64,000 bases of DNA from Puffinus mauretanicus (GCA_023333565.1 JAJKFH010000115.1:3534001-3598000), one strand, 5' to 3'. Shown: positions 50,561 to 64,000, counted from the first letter of the stretch. Notes: generated by a model from the sequence alone, not told the origin. Translations and numbers: made by a program.

Positions 50561-51751
50561 ATGATGTTACAGGCTGCCTTAACCAAAAGACCTACCCTAT
50601 ATGCACTAAAGCTTTTTAAAAAAATAAATAAATAAAACATTTAAAAGTCTAGCAAGACATTTTACATCAAGACAACAGTTAGAACACAAACATGAGTAGG
50701 AATGAATCAACAAAGGAGAACAGATACATAGACTTTTCTAGGCCAGGAACAGCTGGCCTTCTTCCAACATGGTATTATCCCTTTACAAAGCAAGGGAGCT
50801 GTTTTACCTTCAGCTCTCAGTCTCCTCAGCTTCCCTCCAGTAATAACTGGAATAATTAGCCTGTCTCTCCACAACAAAACAAACACCACTTGAAAACTAC
50901 TGTCCCCCCTCTCTCCTGATCCCAAAAGACAACAGTCCCAAACAGGCAAAACCAAAAGGAAAAGGCAACCATAAAATTGCCTTTCATATTCCACTCAATA
51001 TCATGCTCCCTTGTACCATTAGTGCATCTCCTTTTGCAGCCAGTAGATCATCTGTGACATATTTACTAGCCCATGCTATCTACAAAACAGTTTTCTGGGG
51101 AAAGCTTGAGCTTCTCTTTGCTGTCCTTTCAGATATGCATGTCCAACTGGCAGAAGAGAGAGCTGCCCTCTATCAGTTGCCTCAGTGAAACAGAAAAAAA
51201 TGTCTTACTGAGGCCAAACACAGTGGGAGGACAGAGATACCAAGTGCCCTTGTGAAAGAGAGGCTATATTAAAAAAACTCAACAAGCAAATGCACAAGCT
51301 TTCCTCAAACTCCCTTTTAAAATTTGGAACAGTACTGCTCTTCAATCAGGAATGCCTCTGTTGCATAAACTAAACTAATGCCACTGCTTATTAGAGCTGC
51401 TCTGAAAAATGAATTTTTCATCTCTGGGAAAGACTAGAATTAAAGGGCTTTTGTTTTGCTTTTACTTTTCTTGAATTATAACTAAGCATTGCTGCTGAAG
51501 AATTTCTCATGGAATAGAAATTCCAAAGCATTTAATTCAGAGCTATCAAAATATATTGATTCAGCAGTGTTGGAACGGGATCATAACAGAGCGTAAATAG
51601 AACTAATTACTTAAAATAAAGCATTATCATTTCCTCTATTGATGGAAGCATTTCCAGAAAAGTCAGCACATATGCAACCGATCAAAATTCTGACCATCTC
51701 AAAATCTGAATTGCAGTTCCTATTGACTGAATCTACATGGCATTATGTAAG

Positions 51752-51765
51752 TGACCTTAAGGTCA
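51752..51765. promoter_or_regulatory. Palindrome TGACCT-TA-AGGTCA
   Basis: A perfect 14-base palindrome of everted nuclear-receptor half-sites with a two-base spacer, followed directly by AGG. A single short motif, so binding is only a possibility. Confidence 0.3.
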
Positions 51766-53315
51766 AGGTTTATGTTAAGTTCCATGCTATTTACCCTCAG
51801 AAACGTAAGGGTAAGACCCAGTGTGAATCAATTTGTATGCTCAAAGGGAAAACCCAGAGCACGCCCTGCATTTTAAAGTGCATTTTCTTACCTGCCATCT
51901 AGGTAGGCTTCCAGAATGCATGATCACGTACTCTTGTCCATCTTTTCTGACACCTCCATGTGACCAATATCAAGCCAAAAAACCAGTCTGATGTCCTTCA
52001 TGTAAAGGCCCAAACATAATTTGCTGCTAGGGCAAGTGGGATTTCAATCTTCTTGCAAGAGTAATACTGATAGTTGGAGCTGTGTCTTGGGAGTACAGTG
52101 GGACTCTCCAGCCCAGAGACATTATAGAAATAGCCAATTTGTAAGCAAACAATAACAGTATATTCTTTAAAACTACCAACTAAAATATACTTAGCCACTC
52201 TTCCTGGAACAGTGATACTTGAAACAATGAGAATAAGGGCAGAACGGCGAAAAACATACACTGCATTGCAATGATCTTTCCAAGCAACATTTCACTGTGT
52301 AAACAGAATTCATTGTGTAACTCACCTACAGTTAATGACTTTACTGTAAAATTAATGCTACATTTAATCCTAATTTATAAGCTAGCTGCTCTCCTAAGGT
52401 ATGTCATAGACTGCACACACAAGAGTGTGCAGGAATTGCACAGCATTTCTGAAGGGAAGGAAGAAAGGACACCATGATTCTGCACAGTTGACATAAAAGT
52501 TTTGATAGAGATTCAGAAGAAAGAAAGAGAACTGAACATTTCACCCTTAGTCTATGGGCAACTACAATAACTGCTGCCATTGACACAGGGAAAAATATTC
52601 AGCTTTCATCTTAGTTTTAGAAGTGAATCTTCAAGCACATTATTACACTTCAAATCAACACTGCACAGCTGGTAATCCTTCGTATGACATAGCTTGAACT
52701 AGAGTAAAAAGAGAGCAGCTTTAACAAGACTGAAAAGGAATTGCAGTTGTGTTTAACAGTATCCTTTGAACTGAATACTTTTGCAGTTGCTCCTTGATGA
52801 TGAACTGTCATCCTTCAGCTTGTTTCGCAAGGTCTGAACACGAATCCACTGCACAGAAAGAGGAATAACAGATGTGTTTCAGGCTGACACACCATACCCA
52901 CCAAAAGCCACAGGCAACACAACCCCAGGAGCAAGTTCAGAGAGGAAAATGGAGGACCATCAAGTGCGACTTCAAATTATAGAAATCAATTGTCAATGGT
53001 GCATAAACTGTGGTTTCGGTTACAAAATGGCTGCATATATGTCTGATTGAAGTGGGTGAACAGGATCATAAAATAAATAAATAAAACAGTTCAATTCTTT
53101 CTATTAAATGAAAAGTGTTTTGTGAGAACTATTTATTCCTGTAAGTTATATGAAGGACAAGGGAATATGACTAATCGGAAAACAGATATTTGGTTCTGAA
53201 AAAGTTATCCACAACTTGACTTTTTTTTTGTTTTTTCCCTTCTCCTCGCAAAACAGACGGGGGACAAAACCACCAAAAACCCCGCACCAAACACTTATAC
53301 TTTAAAGGCTGTTTT

Positions 53316-53415
53316 GGGCGTTTGGGGTCAGGGAGGGGGGGAGAGGAGGAGGGTGAGGGTGGTTTTTTTTTTTTGGGGGGGGGGAATCAGAGGAAATGGA
53401 AGGGGGGGGGGGGGG
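53316..53415 (+). repeat. G-run cluster with G-quadruplex potential
   Basis: GGG, GGGG, GGG and G7 occur within 26 bases with loops of 5, 3 and 1, which fits the G3+N1-7 quadruplex pattern. Further GGG runs, T12, G10 (53,375-53,384) and G14 (53,402-53,415) follow. The strand is almost all purine, apart from the T run, over 100 bases in otherwise AT-rich DNA. The G10 and G14 lengths may be affected by sequencing error. Confidence 0.85.
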
Positions 53416-56400
53416 AAGAAGAGAGAAAGAAAATATTTGATTTCCACTCCAAAAAATCCTGAAATATTTTATGGAAGTGGCAAACCAAGATTAAAACTTT
53501 GAATCTGGCAGAACTGTTTTCTTCCACCCTGGTGCATGACTTAGCCCCCATACTATTGGATTATTACAAGAGAATGAGCAAATCTTTCCACATCCTTTCT
53601 GACAATATCTTTAGCATGAATGACATTGCCACAGATGGTGATATTTCTGTTTATGATCATATTTAACTAAAAAGCTGATAATGTTAGAGCTAAAAGGCAA
53701 ATGTTTGGCAGAGAGTCAAAAAGTTAACTCAAACAGAAGTTTCAGGGCATTTGAAATGTGCTAAAGTTAATTAAAAAAAGAAAAAGCAAAGTGGTGTCTC
53801 TTACTATCATAAGACAATGACTTCGATTCCCACAACACAATTTATTATTCTACCTTCTGCTCTGTCTCACAACACCATCACTACCTTTTTTTTTTTTTTT
53901 CTTTCTTCTGCTAAATTCTTGTACTGGCTTTTAAATTGCAAATAAGATGGATATATATGCTGCTTCTTTAAATCTATCACAGGTCTCAACTGGGGAGAGT
54001 GGAGAGGGATGAGGGAGGAAACTCTTCTATGGGGTAGCTTTTCAAATAACGTTACTTTCACTTGCAAAAAACACCTCCCATTCTTCAACACTGAAGTGTA
54101 TTGTGAAATTGTCATCACTGATTTAATGTTGTATACTTGCTGCATACTTGACAGCAGCTGAGGGCTACATTTGTACCTGATTACAATATCAACAATTCTG
54201 ATAATTATACTGCAAGTCTCAAAATATTTGGTGTTCTTCCTAAAAACTCAGCTCACTGAAACAAAGTGTTTACATGAGAGTCTCATTTAAAACAAAAATA
54301 AGTTTCTAGTCTTCATGTTTACAGAGAAAAGCTTCCAAACTGATTAGAATCTATTATAAATCTTCAAGATGAGTAAAAAAGCTCTCAAAAGCCAAAATTA
54401 AAAGTGCTTTCTTCAAGTCTACCTTGAGATTTTAGCATACCCTGCTTACTTTCAAGTCACTAGATATGTAGAGTATTCTTCAAATTTAGTGCAACAGAAG
54501 TAGTAATTAAAAATTACTAATCTAGATATTTTGTCTTACCCATTTTGATTTTTTATTTTTATAAGGACTTTTCCATTTTTCAGATTTGTTTTCTCCCAAG
54601 TATGCAGAAGTAAGTAATGTCAAAGATGTTTGTGGTATTTTCATTGAAGAAGTCAGGTGCCAAGAGAAGGAAAGATGTAATGTATTATCATTCATCAGCC
54701 ATTTAGAATTTATGGGGGTGGGTGGTGGTGGAAATCAATTAAATCACAAGCATTGCCACTGTTTCACAGATTCACATCTTATTTATGATGGGGCAAAGTC
54801 ACCAATACTGTGGCCACCCTCTGGTAATGGAACTCTGACATTGCAGAAGATGGAGGAAAAGGTGCCATATACTTCAGTTAGCAAAAGTCACTGATTTTTT
54901 AACAACATGCAAGATGCATTCTGTGAGACTGGACATAATAGTGAGCAGTATAGCAATCTGATCCATCACCTCCTTTTTATGGGGAGTCACTACTGTAAAA
55001 TTGAAACTCTGTAGAACCCAAGGAGAGTTAAGATATTTGAAATCTTACTGAATCGTGCTCTTACATTACAGATTCTTTTACAGAAGGATTTAATCAGCAG
55101 AGGACTGCCAGGACCTCTAAACACAGAGGGTGTCAGAGATTCATTGCTGGGTCAGCTTTCTTGACTACTCATCTTAAACAAGACAAAATGCCCAATGCCA
55201 TTTTGAATGATAAGCCTCTTGGTAATATCTTTGTTAATGGGGATTTATTGTGAAAGCAGCATAATGAATTGAACAATTCTGAAGTCAGTTGTAAGCACAA
55301 AGGCCAGTAATTAGTGCTTCCAACTTCTGACTCTAAGAAATTTACATAGTCATTGAGCTGGCATTCAAGATTTCATGACTGAATTAAAATTAAACATTTA
55401 CAATGAGGTTGTTTTGCATTAAGGCAAAAATTATAGTTTCTTATAAAATCTATTTACTTGTAAAATGAAAAAGACCATAACGTAATTTGTTACAGACTAT
55501 CACTTTGGATTTTTCATCAGTCATATACAATTGGCTGTTCCCCCCAGGATAAAGGCCTTCCACAGTTACAAGCTGTCAGAAAAATACAGTAATGGTTTAA
55601 TATCCCTTGTAAAACCAGTATATAAAAGCTAGTGTACTAGTTTCTTGAAAAAATAAGCTTTTCAGATTATGTAAACATCTTTTTGCCATTATTACAACAT
55701 CTATTTAGGATTATCATAATAAGGATGAACTTTAACACACTTCTTGACATCATCACTATGCCAGCACAAGTTTAGACCAACGCATATAAATGTTATTTTG
55801 TCCTGATATCAAAATAAATGAAAAAAGGAAATTTAATAGGTCACAAACTATGTTCAGGTAGTGAAGTATATGGATTCATGCAAAACTTCTGATTAATTAT
55901 TATCTTCAGAGGTCTTATTTGTAAGTGGGATGCATTAAGATTTTCTATAGAACCAAGAACAAAACTGGCCTTGGGACAACAGTGCTGAAAAACCAATATT
56001 TAACAGGTCTTCACAAAATGCAGAATCATAGAAGCAGTATCAATCTGGCAGAAGTAATTAGAAAGCAGAATTGAGAATTCTCTCTGTTTTTCAGTACAGT
56101 TGTCAGACAGAATAGTCCAAGCATTACAGCCTTTGATAACAGCAAGAGAGGAGGCAATAGCCATCTTAGAGATGGGTATCAGAACAAGAGGAGAGGAACT
56201 AAATATTTCCGTGACAGACATGCTTCTCCTTGGCCTTCTCACCCCTATTCTACTATGATAAAACAAAAAAATCCAAGTAGTTTCTTCAAAAGGGACTTCT
56301 AAACGCTTTTTTACGTATGGAAAACTGTCAAGACAACACAAGACAACTAAGCAGGTTTTCACCCAACTCCAAGAGCAGTTGCTTATGAAAACTCCTTACA

Positions 56401-59400
56401 AGTACTCCCCAGGATGCTTGCGACACCTGTCATTAACATGCAACCCTCAACTATTTTAGAGTTACAATCTAGAAGTATTTGGCTTACTAGACAGAGTTCA
56501 TCATGTTCATGCTACTCAGTAAAATGTATTACTTCTACTTTTCCTAGGGCCACTATGATCGTCAAAGGAGCTGGTTAAGGACACTCCAATACAAAAGTAT
56601 CAAGAGCCATTGAAGAAAGAAGCTTCATGTAGGAATGCAAGAAACCTATTTCATTAACTTTATCTGGATTTTCTTGACTTAGCATCGATTTCCTCCTGTT
56701 GAAAACTATTTTTGAATCTCAACAGTGTTGTAGCATTTTAAAGCAATTCCTCATAAACGTTCACTAAAGTTGCACAAATATCTCTATGCACTTTTCTGAA
56801 GTTTGAATAGTAACAAAAAAACCCATTATCTATTTAAAAGGGTCCCTTCGCAAATAAACCAACAAATTCAAGAGAGGCACATATGACTAGCAGAAAATCT
56901 AAAAGATCTTTTAGGAAAAAGCCTGAAGAAGTAAGCTTTATCAAGTAAAACAGGCAAGGTAAAGATTCAACTTCCAAAGTGATAGCCTGTAACACGGTCA
57001 AATTGGCCCTTCCACAAATTAATTTAACATTTTGAAGTATAGTTTACTGGTTTTTGCTGACTATTGGTGTCTTGATAAAGACAGAAGGATGAAATATTTT
57101 CTCACGTAATGGGATCTTGAACACAGTTCTCCTATATAGATAATATGCATCACATTAACTTGCTAACATCTCATAAAGGAAAAGAGACATTCTATATTAA
57201 TTTACATATATTGTATTATTCAAAATATGCTCTAGATTAGAGAATTGCATAGTATAAATCTGATGACACGTCTACTTTAATATATGTATTTCTATAACAT
57301 CTGGAATACCATTTTACTTAAAACAGCTCAGTATATCAAAAAAGATGATGGATAGATTTATGTGCTAGAAAGAAACAACACACAAGCACTACCTTGCCTC
57401 AAAGCAAATAGTTCAGAAATTAGATGCGAGAGCAAAATGAGAGTTCCCAATATCTGACCCAAATAAATTTGCACTTTCCTCTGGTGGCACTCATTAAACT
57501 TGAGTGAATAAAAAAGAAAAAAAAAAACAAACCACACACAAACGGTTCAGTTTTACACACACAAAACACCACAACTGCCCCCCGATCAAACCACACCAAC
57601 CCAACCTGTGCATCTATTTATTGTTGCTCTGTACTTGTCTTGGCTTTCACCCCCTTTGCTCAGGGGTAGGTAGGCGTCCAGGCAGATGGTGGGCCATTCC
57701 AGCTACGGAGATAGTGCAGGGAATGCTGGAAACTGGCTCTGATCCTCCTGAACACGTAACAGCACATTTTCTCTGCAAATGTGAGATGAATTGACTCAGT
57801 GCAAGCAGAGGGAGGTAACCACAGGGCAGATGAAACTGGGTGAGCTAGTAGTGAATAAATGTCCCCTTCGCGGAACCAGGGGCTTGTTCTGTCTCAACAT
57901 GCAGAAAGAATTCAATCTGAGGGAACAATTACCAATGAAAAAGATTCTAAAAATTATTTTACTTCATCCTAAGGCAATTTCACATGCACACTGGGAACTT
58001 CTGAATTGTTCCTGATGCCTCAAATAATTGCACTGGATCAAAAGATTCAGTGAAAAAAGTTTTCCCTTCACTGTTGAAAATATATATCCTAATGGTAAAA
58101 CGCAATATATATTAATTAATTTCAACTGTAACTGTGAATATCTGTCATTGTGGAAAGGCAGTCTTCCCAAAGATGCTACAAAACACAATTCTGTTCATTC
58201 GAAGTCTTCAGCCACTTCACCATCATGGAATAATTAGGCATTAATTATATCTCATGTTCCTAAGTCAAATATGTTAAGCCATGGTGAGCATGATGCATTT
58301 AGATTCAGGTCACCCAAATGAATGCAAGAAAACATACATGCCAATCTCAAGAAAGCCAGAAGAAAAGCCTTTTTTTTTAAACTAGTTTTCCAGACAGCTG
58401 ATTTATCAACAAATTCTCTTCCTGGATCACATAATAAAATAAACTTTCTTGACTGATATTCCTGCATGATCCTAATGTTCCTCATTAAAGAGATAATACA
58501 GACTGTGGGATATGACTTAGATGACACTTGTACCAGTTTTGTGAAGGCATTTGGACAACATAGGAAAGGGTCTAGCAAGATGGGTGTTCTGTTTCATCTC
58601 AGCTTTTGAGATTCTTTTCATAATACAAATTGATTGAGCGTTTTCTTTTTCAATGAAATAGAAGCTATTAGAGCCAAACTTTCCACAAATTATTTCTCTC
58701 TGCTCTAGAGGCACATTTTCAATCTCGTTGTATTGCTGGGTTAGATATGGTAAAGGTAATAAAAAGCAAAAGCAAAATCATATTTGCCAATTCTCTTCCT
58801 TCACCTTCCACCCTTCCCTGCATTAATGCCCTTGAGCTCCTCTTGCATTGCTTTCTCCTCGTTCTTTCAAATGTAAAGTCAGATGTTTTATTTTTTATTT
58901 AACAATCGCCAAAACATAATTTCCTGTAACTGCATGACCAGGTATGAACATATACTTTATCTAAGGCAAGGCAGTTACGTGCTTTATGTTACAGCATTAA
59001 TTCTTTATCACATAAGTAAGACAGACTAGGCACCTCCTGAAGATAAATATCTTGTAAAGCCAGTTATACTATACCTGTCTTGCTATATTAGGAAGACATT
59101 AACTGAAGTATGTTATATATATATCTTTGCAACAAAGAATAACTTTGATATAAAACAAACTATGCTGAATAGGATGGACTCTAATGAAGTAAGTTTGGAC
59201 TGTTATTTGTCTAGTCAGTTCCTTAAGGAATCACTGAGGTTTAAAATTGCTTCTCCTAATATAAGTGGACTTGTAGTACTGTCATGGGGTTAATGGCTTT
59301 ACTGGCAAGTAACGTCATGTCATTAAAATATCTCTGTACGTGTCCCACAGGTCACATGGGATTGCTTTATTTTAGGTTCATATAGCCTGATGTTAACCTT

Positions 59401-59640
59401 TGGTGATCCTCTTTTTTTATCTGCCTGTATATATGCTCAAACACCTGTCTGTGAATATCGCTAACTTTTTCAGAGAGAATACTCATATACTTTCATCTCA
59501 ATTATTTTCAAATTAAAAACAAAAATCACAAAAGAAAAAAGAAATGCCATTGAAAGGGGAGAAATCTATTTGTCTTAGTGTTCCATATGTTTCTGAAACC
59601 TCATTACTGTAATAACTAAATAGCTCACAGATTTTAACAT

Positions 59641-59785
59641 GTTTGTCTTCACAACACCATTCTAAAGTAAAGCAGTGATATTATTTCTATTTTACAGCTG
59701 GAGAACTAGGGCGTAGAAACTCTACACAACTTTGCCATACCACTAGGTGAGATTAAAAGAGGATTCAAGTCTTCATAGCCACTGG
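59641..59785 (+). repeat. Old L2/MIR-like repeat tail
   Basis: TCTTCACAACACCATTCTAA, then GATATTATTTCTATTTTACA with GCTGGAGAACTAGGGCGTAG, then ACTTTGCCATACCACTAGG and GAGGATTCAAGTCTTC keep the order of the L2/MIR tail (CACAACAACCC, TATTTTACAG, GAAACTGAGGC, CTTGCCCAAG, GGATTCGAACC). Strong divergence indicates great age. Confidence 0.65.
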
Positions 59786-62700
59786 TAAGCACCCTCCAGG
59801 ATCTCTAGCAAACTAGTTATCTGCCTTACCAAATAGCAAGACAAGCGAGTAGGTGGAATCTTAAAGCAAAGACCACATAATGACAAACGAGAAGTGAAAC
59901 TTCACAGATACAATCATTAGCTTTAAAACAAAAGCTTTCTGAAGAAGTATTTTATCCACATGTCTCCACAACTCTTAAGAAAGAGTCCATAAACATATTA
60001 CGTAAGCCAAAGAACAAACTTTTACTTTACCATATATCCAGTTTCTCTCATACACCTGCCTTCTTTTCCTTAGTCTTCAATATATAAAAGGAACATATGG
60101 GGAAAACAGGGAAGTCTGCAGTTTTTAAAAAGACATCAAGAGCAGACCAAAGGCAGCTAATTTTGTATCTGGGTATCAATCGCCAACACCCACAAATGTC
60201 ATATGAACTGCTCTGTACACATAGGGCCCTAAAAGCCTACTAAGTGACACCGAAAAAAGATGGTAAAAATTTCTTTCTGGTAGTATGGAGGAATAAAAAG
60301 AATTAGAAAATTGCATCAGTTAAGGGAGGCTGCCTTTTGTTAATCAGAGCTCATAATCCTAGATTTTTTTTTTTAATTCTGCATTGTAATACTGCATGCA
60401 ACCAGCAATGACCTTCCATCCACATGTGGTCAGGAAACACATGATATGGCTGTTGCAACACTGTTTTCAAGAATGAGAACAGAATTGAAAAAGCTGCAAG
60501 TGGTTGAAAATGCAGCACCTCACTTATCTTCCTATGTAAACCAGGATAATTTCAGCATCCTGTCCAAGACATTCTGAATGCTAACCTGTCTCTTCACTGA
60601 ATGCCAAATAAAATTTAGACTTTTACCCATAATTTGCAGCCTCGTAACTGCTAAAGTTATCACCAATAATCCCTCTGTATTAAGACACACACAGAGAAAA
60701 GAATTTACTTTGTTTAGCTCTTCTGTAAGTCAATGCAACAGAGAATGAATGTATCTGAAGAGTAAAAAAAATTAATCTCTCTACACTTAGAAAATTCTTT
60801 TTGCAAACACTTCAAGCATTTTCCAACAAAGTAAACACTTCTTACCAAAAAAAATTCAGTAGAAAATCCAAATTTCTTCTGAAAGAAAAGGCTTGATTGA
60901 AAATATCAGTATTTTCCAATCTATTTTATATGAATGCTTTCATGTGCTAAAGATTTAAGCCTTAAAGATTAAAAATGCCTTTAGATTTTGAAAATGGTAT
61001 CAGTGATACCTATCCTGGAAATGGCTGAGAATCTGACATATCTTTCTGGCTAGCATAACTGATTTTAGGTAACATATAGCATGACAAAGCACACACTGAT
61101 TTTGGAGCACTTAGTTCTAGAAAAAGGCAACCTAAAGGGTAGAGCAAAGGAGAAGTTTGAAAGTGAGCTGAGGGAAGAAAAAAAGAAATTAGTGAGAAGC
61201 TATCCTAGCACCTAAGCTCCTGGAGAAGAGCCCTACAGGTTGTTGTTTCACCCAGCTGCGCCTGTACACAAGCAACAAAAGCCACAGCTTCTGCCTCCTC
61301 CTAGGTAACACTCACCTCAAATGGAACTTGCATGAACAGTACTTCAAAAGGTTAGCACATCCAAGGTTAGCCTTTCTGCAGGACACCTGAAAATGAAGCA
61401 AATTTCTTGTTCTTGCTTTCTCTCTTACCTCCTATGAACCTACAGAGAGCAGAACCACAATCTGCTGCTCCTTTGGGAGGAAGCTTAAAAGTCAACTTCA
61501 AACTTCAATGGTAAGCACCTGCTGTGCGTTTGCTCTAAAATACTTATCACATGAAACCAGTTTCAGTGGATTGAGGTTTAAGGTGTAAGCACACTGTGTG
61601 GCAACAGATTGCTCACAGCTATGTTTATTTCTGTTTAAACGTCTTTTGATTACTTTTGCTTAATACAAAATTAGAGACTGCATTGCTCTTTGCAACAGCA
61701 CCCTGAGGACCTGCTCTTTTATTCTTACTGTATTAGTTCAACTTGTTCTTTGAACCAATTAAAAGCCTAACCTTTCCATTTGTGCCAAATTAGTAGCAAG
61801 ATGCATCTTCTTTTACCCATCATTGGGAAACATTTTCTTTGCTCCTCATTCTAAAAAAGTCCTAAATTCCAAAACAGATGCTTCATTATATGACACCTGT
61901 ATAATTGTTCCCATGTTGCTATGGGAAACTCAGCTTCTTATGCCTTTGAAATAATTAGGACTCAAGCAACGAATGTTGCTCATCATAAGGCCTGGCTGAA
62001 TAACGTTTGTCAAACAATTTGATGAATTATGCCATAATAATCATTTGCATGAGCTTAGGTTGCTGGATTTCTTATTTGTTGAAGTGTAACAACCAATTCA
62101 GTATCATACAACAGACAATTATGGCAGTCTCTGGTGCAAAACTTTAATCAGGGACACCAAAAGCAGGGGAAGACAAAATAGTGTTGAGGGAGTGAGTTGG
62201 CTCACTTTGTAATACAGAAAAGATAATGAGAAGTTTAATTTGTATGATGTATTTACTGTTTTTAAGATGACACAATTAGAACAAAATATTACTATAAAAG
62301 GACAGATTCAAATGTATGATGCTGAAGAAAGAAATCTGTGGCTATGTTTTTTTCAAAAGGTGTACAAGACTTATTCCATTCCAAAGGTAAGTCAGGGGGA
62401 ATACGTGCCTAGCTTCTTTATTTTGTCTTTGAAAACACCACCTGTACCTCAACCACAAAATCAAGAGTTTCATTGCCATACAGTCATGAATCTGAGCAGT
62501 GAGCATTGCTGTGATTTGCCTTCTCCCTCTAGGAGCTCTGAACATCCTCTTATAAAATCATAAAGTCCTGATTACACAATTTTTGGGTTTTTGTTTTTTC
62601 CTTGGTGAGTATTTGCTTCAGTAATCATTAATGAGACTTTGATCAACATCCGCTGTTATTTTTTACCGCTGATTCTATGAAGATGATCCTTTACCTTTGG

Positions 62701-64000
62701 TTGCAGGAACTGTAATTTGCATCAATGCAGCAAGCTACCTCTCCATAAGTTAACCCCACACTGGCAATGTAGGAACAATATGTACTCATCTGCCTAAATA
62801 ATGTCTCAGGATACCCACAAGATTTTGTTAACTGGGTCAATCCCAATTGCATTCCAAATCAAGATACAGAGTTCAATCCCTGGGTTTTCCACAGATTTCT
62901 TTTGTGAAACCAAGGAAACAGTTTCATTCTGTCAGTTCAACAGTCCTTCATCAGCAAATGGGAGGGATAATATCCTCCTCTTCTCTGTTGACTATTTTCT
63001 TATTAAAGTTATACTACAACTACAGCAACTGAACACATAAACTGGCTGATACACAGCTAGTCTTACAATAGTATTGATGGCATTATTGCCATTATTAGAG
63101 TAACTGCATTGGAAGACTTCATTCTTTGGAACTGTCAGTCAAGAACTTTTCACCAACATTAAATTCACGTTGAAAAAATCCCTAAATATAGCAAGAATGC
63201 TGACTTCGTTCCTGAAGGAAACATGAATCTAGGCTCTTTTCTTTCACTAGGACTGCTGAAAGTAGCACAGACATTTATCATCAGCCCTGACAATATCAGA
63301 GAAAATCAATGCATCTGTAGTCTTGTTTTTGAACATCTGAGATTGCCTTTTATGAAAACAAATGGTGGACATGCTTCAAATCTTAAAAGATTTCCAGAGA
63401 TGACAACACTAGCTTATTTATTACTGAACTAATTGATTTGCTGTAAGGGTTCTAAATAGACTTAAAACTAAAGTTAAAGTCCAATATAGATAACAAACTT
63501 GAGTGGAGGAAAAAGAAGTAGACTAAAGCATAAAAATCTATGGAGGAATACAAAGATTCAGGAAGCCTTATGCAATCAATATAATAGAAAACAGAACCCC
63601 CAAGACACCCCAACATTAAAGAAACAGCTAAGGGACCCTTCTGAGACCAAATTTTGTAGCCAGTTGTGTGGGTTGACAGCTGTATGAGAGTAATATTGAA
63701 TATGTATTGTACTGAATAAAGCAATCGAATAAAGCAGTAATAAAATAATATTAAGGAACAAGAATGCAGTCTGGTAGTTGACCCATCTCCTTTCTCTTGA
63801 TCGGTAGAGGAAATGACAAGGCTTCCTCATTCTGACTTTAAAAGTTGCGTAGGCTGTGCAGATTGTTGTCCCTCACATAGCAGACTGCATCAAAAGAAAC
63901 AATGTTCAAAGTCACATTTTTGCTCTAGATATAGTTGAACCTTAATCCTGGATATTACACTGCTTGGTTCTGGAATTTAAAAATTTCAATTAGCATTTAC
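59786..64000. other. Intergenic, no gene recognised
   Basis: This is AT-rich DNA to the end of the window. A stretch at about 61,920-62,120 with an octamer ATTTGCAT, TAAT cores and a small AGCAAC/GTTGCT hairpin (61,965-61,980) may be a conserved enhancer. No open frame resembles a known protein. Confidence 0.72.

Larger units (their letters stand above)
50561..59640. other. Intergenic, no gene recognised
   Basis: This is AT-rich DNA with no protein that I recognise. It includes a 14-base TGACCT/AGGTCA palindrome at 51,752-51,765, the G-run cluster at 53,316-53,415, a T15-class tract at about 53,886-53,900 and an A-rich CAAACCACAC tract at about 57,505-57,546. Short TATATATA runs occur near 59,115. 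Confidence 0.75.

Noticed and set aside
53314..53502. 62-codon frame through the G-run tract
   Set aside because: Low-complexity translation of G and A runs.
56000..56362. 120-codon minus-strand open frame; also an AATCATAGAA string like a CR1 tail
   Set aside because: No protein recognised, and the CR1-like string does not continue into the rest of the CR1 tail.

Overview
The window is vertebrate, most likely avian, nuclear DNA. The evidence is AT-rich sequence with GT-AG introns, the 3' third of a classical type II cadherin gene, a chicken-repeat-1 (CR1) LINE whose tail ends in the avian GATTCTATGA-type motif, a second short CR1 tail in the opposite orientation, and one CpG-rich LTR of an endogenous retrovirus. 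There are no operons, bacterial genes, tRNAs, rRNAs or CRISPR arrays.

Positions 1 to about 17,350 (+ strand) hold the last six coding exons and the 3' UTR of the cadherin. The exons are 1-116 (partial), 1439-1575, 3499-3620, 12772-12889, 12981-13232 and 16080-16567. Spliced, they give one uninterrupted frame of 410 residues: all of what is visible of EC4, all of EC5, the transmembrane helix and the complete cytoplasmic tail. The tail fits cadherin-9 (CDH9) best among the CDH6/9/10 group, as far as I can judge without an alignment. Exon lengths of 137, 122, 118 and 252 bases are those usual for type II cadherins. The last intron uses a GC donor (GC-AG intron), and the intron before it is only 91 bases. 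An LTR of about 531 bases sits antisense in the second intron.

Positions 17,350-64,000 contain no gene that I can support. By gene order known from mammals, this is the start of the large gene desert downstream of CDH9, between CDH9 and CDH10. It holds a 5'-truncated CR1 (29,400-31,158) that still encodes most of a reverse transcriptase with two frameshifts, a CR1 tail on the minus strand (46,022-46,085), three old L2/MIR-like tails (23.9, 50.5 and 59.7 kb), many A-rich tracts with CCAAAC motifs, a G-run cluster (53.3 kb) and several perfect or near-perfect short palindromes. The most unusual of these are two back-to-back hairpins at 49,823-49,872 and a cluster of four inverted repeats at 26,277-26,401. 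These are candidates for conserved regulatory or structured elements, but conservation cannot be judged from one sequence.

I found no clear evidence for a new multi-gene system. The most checkable observations are the GC-AG intron, the compact 91-base intron, the recent antisense LTR and the palindrome clusters.
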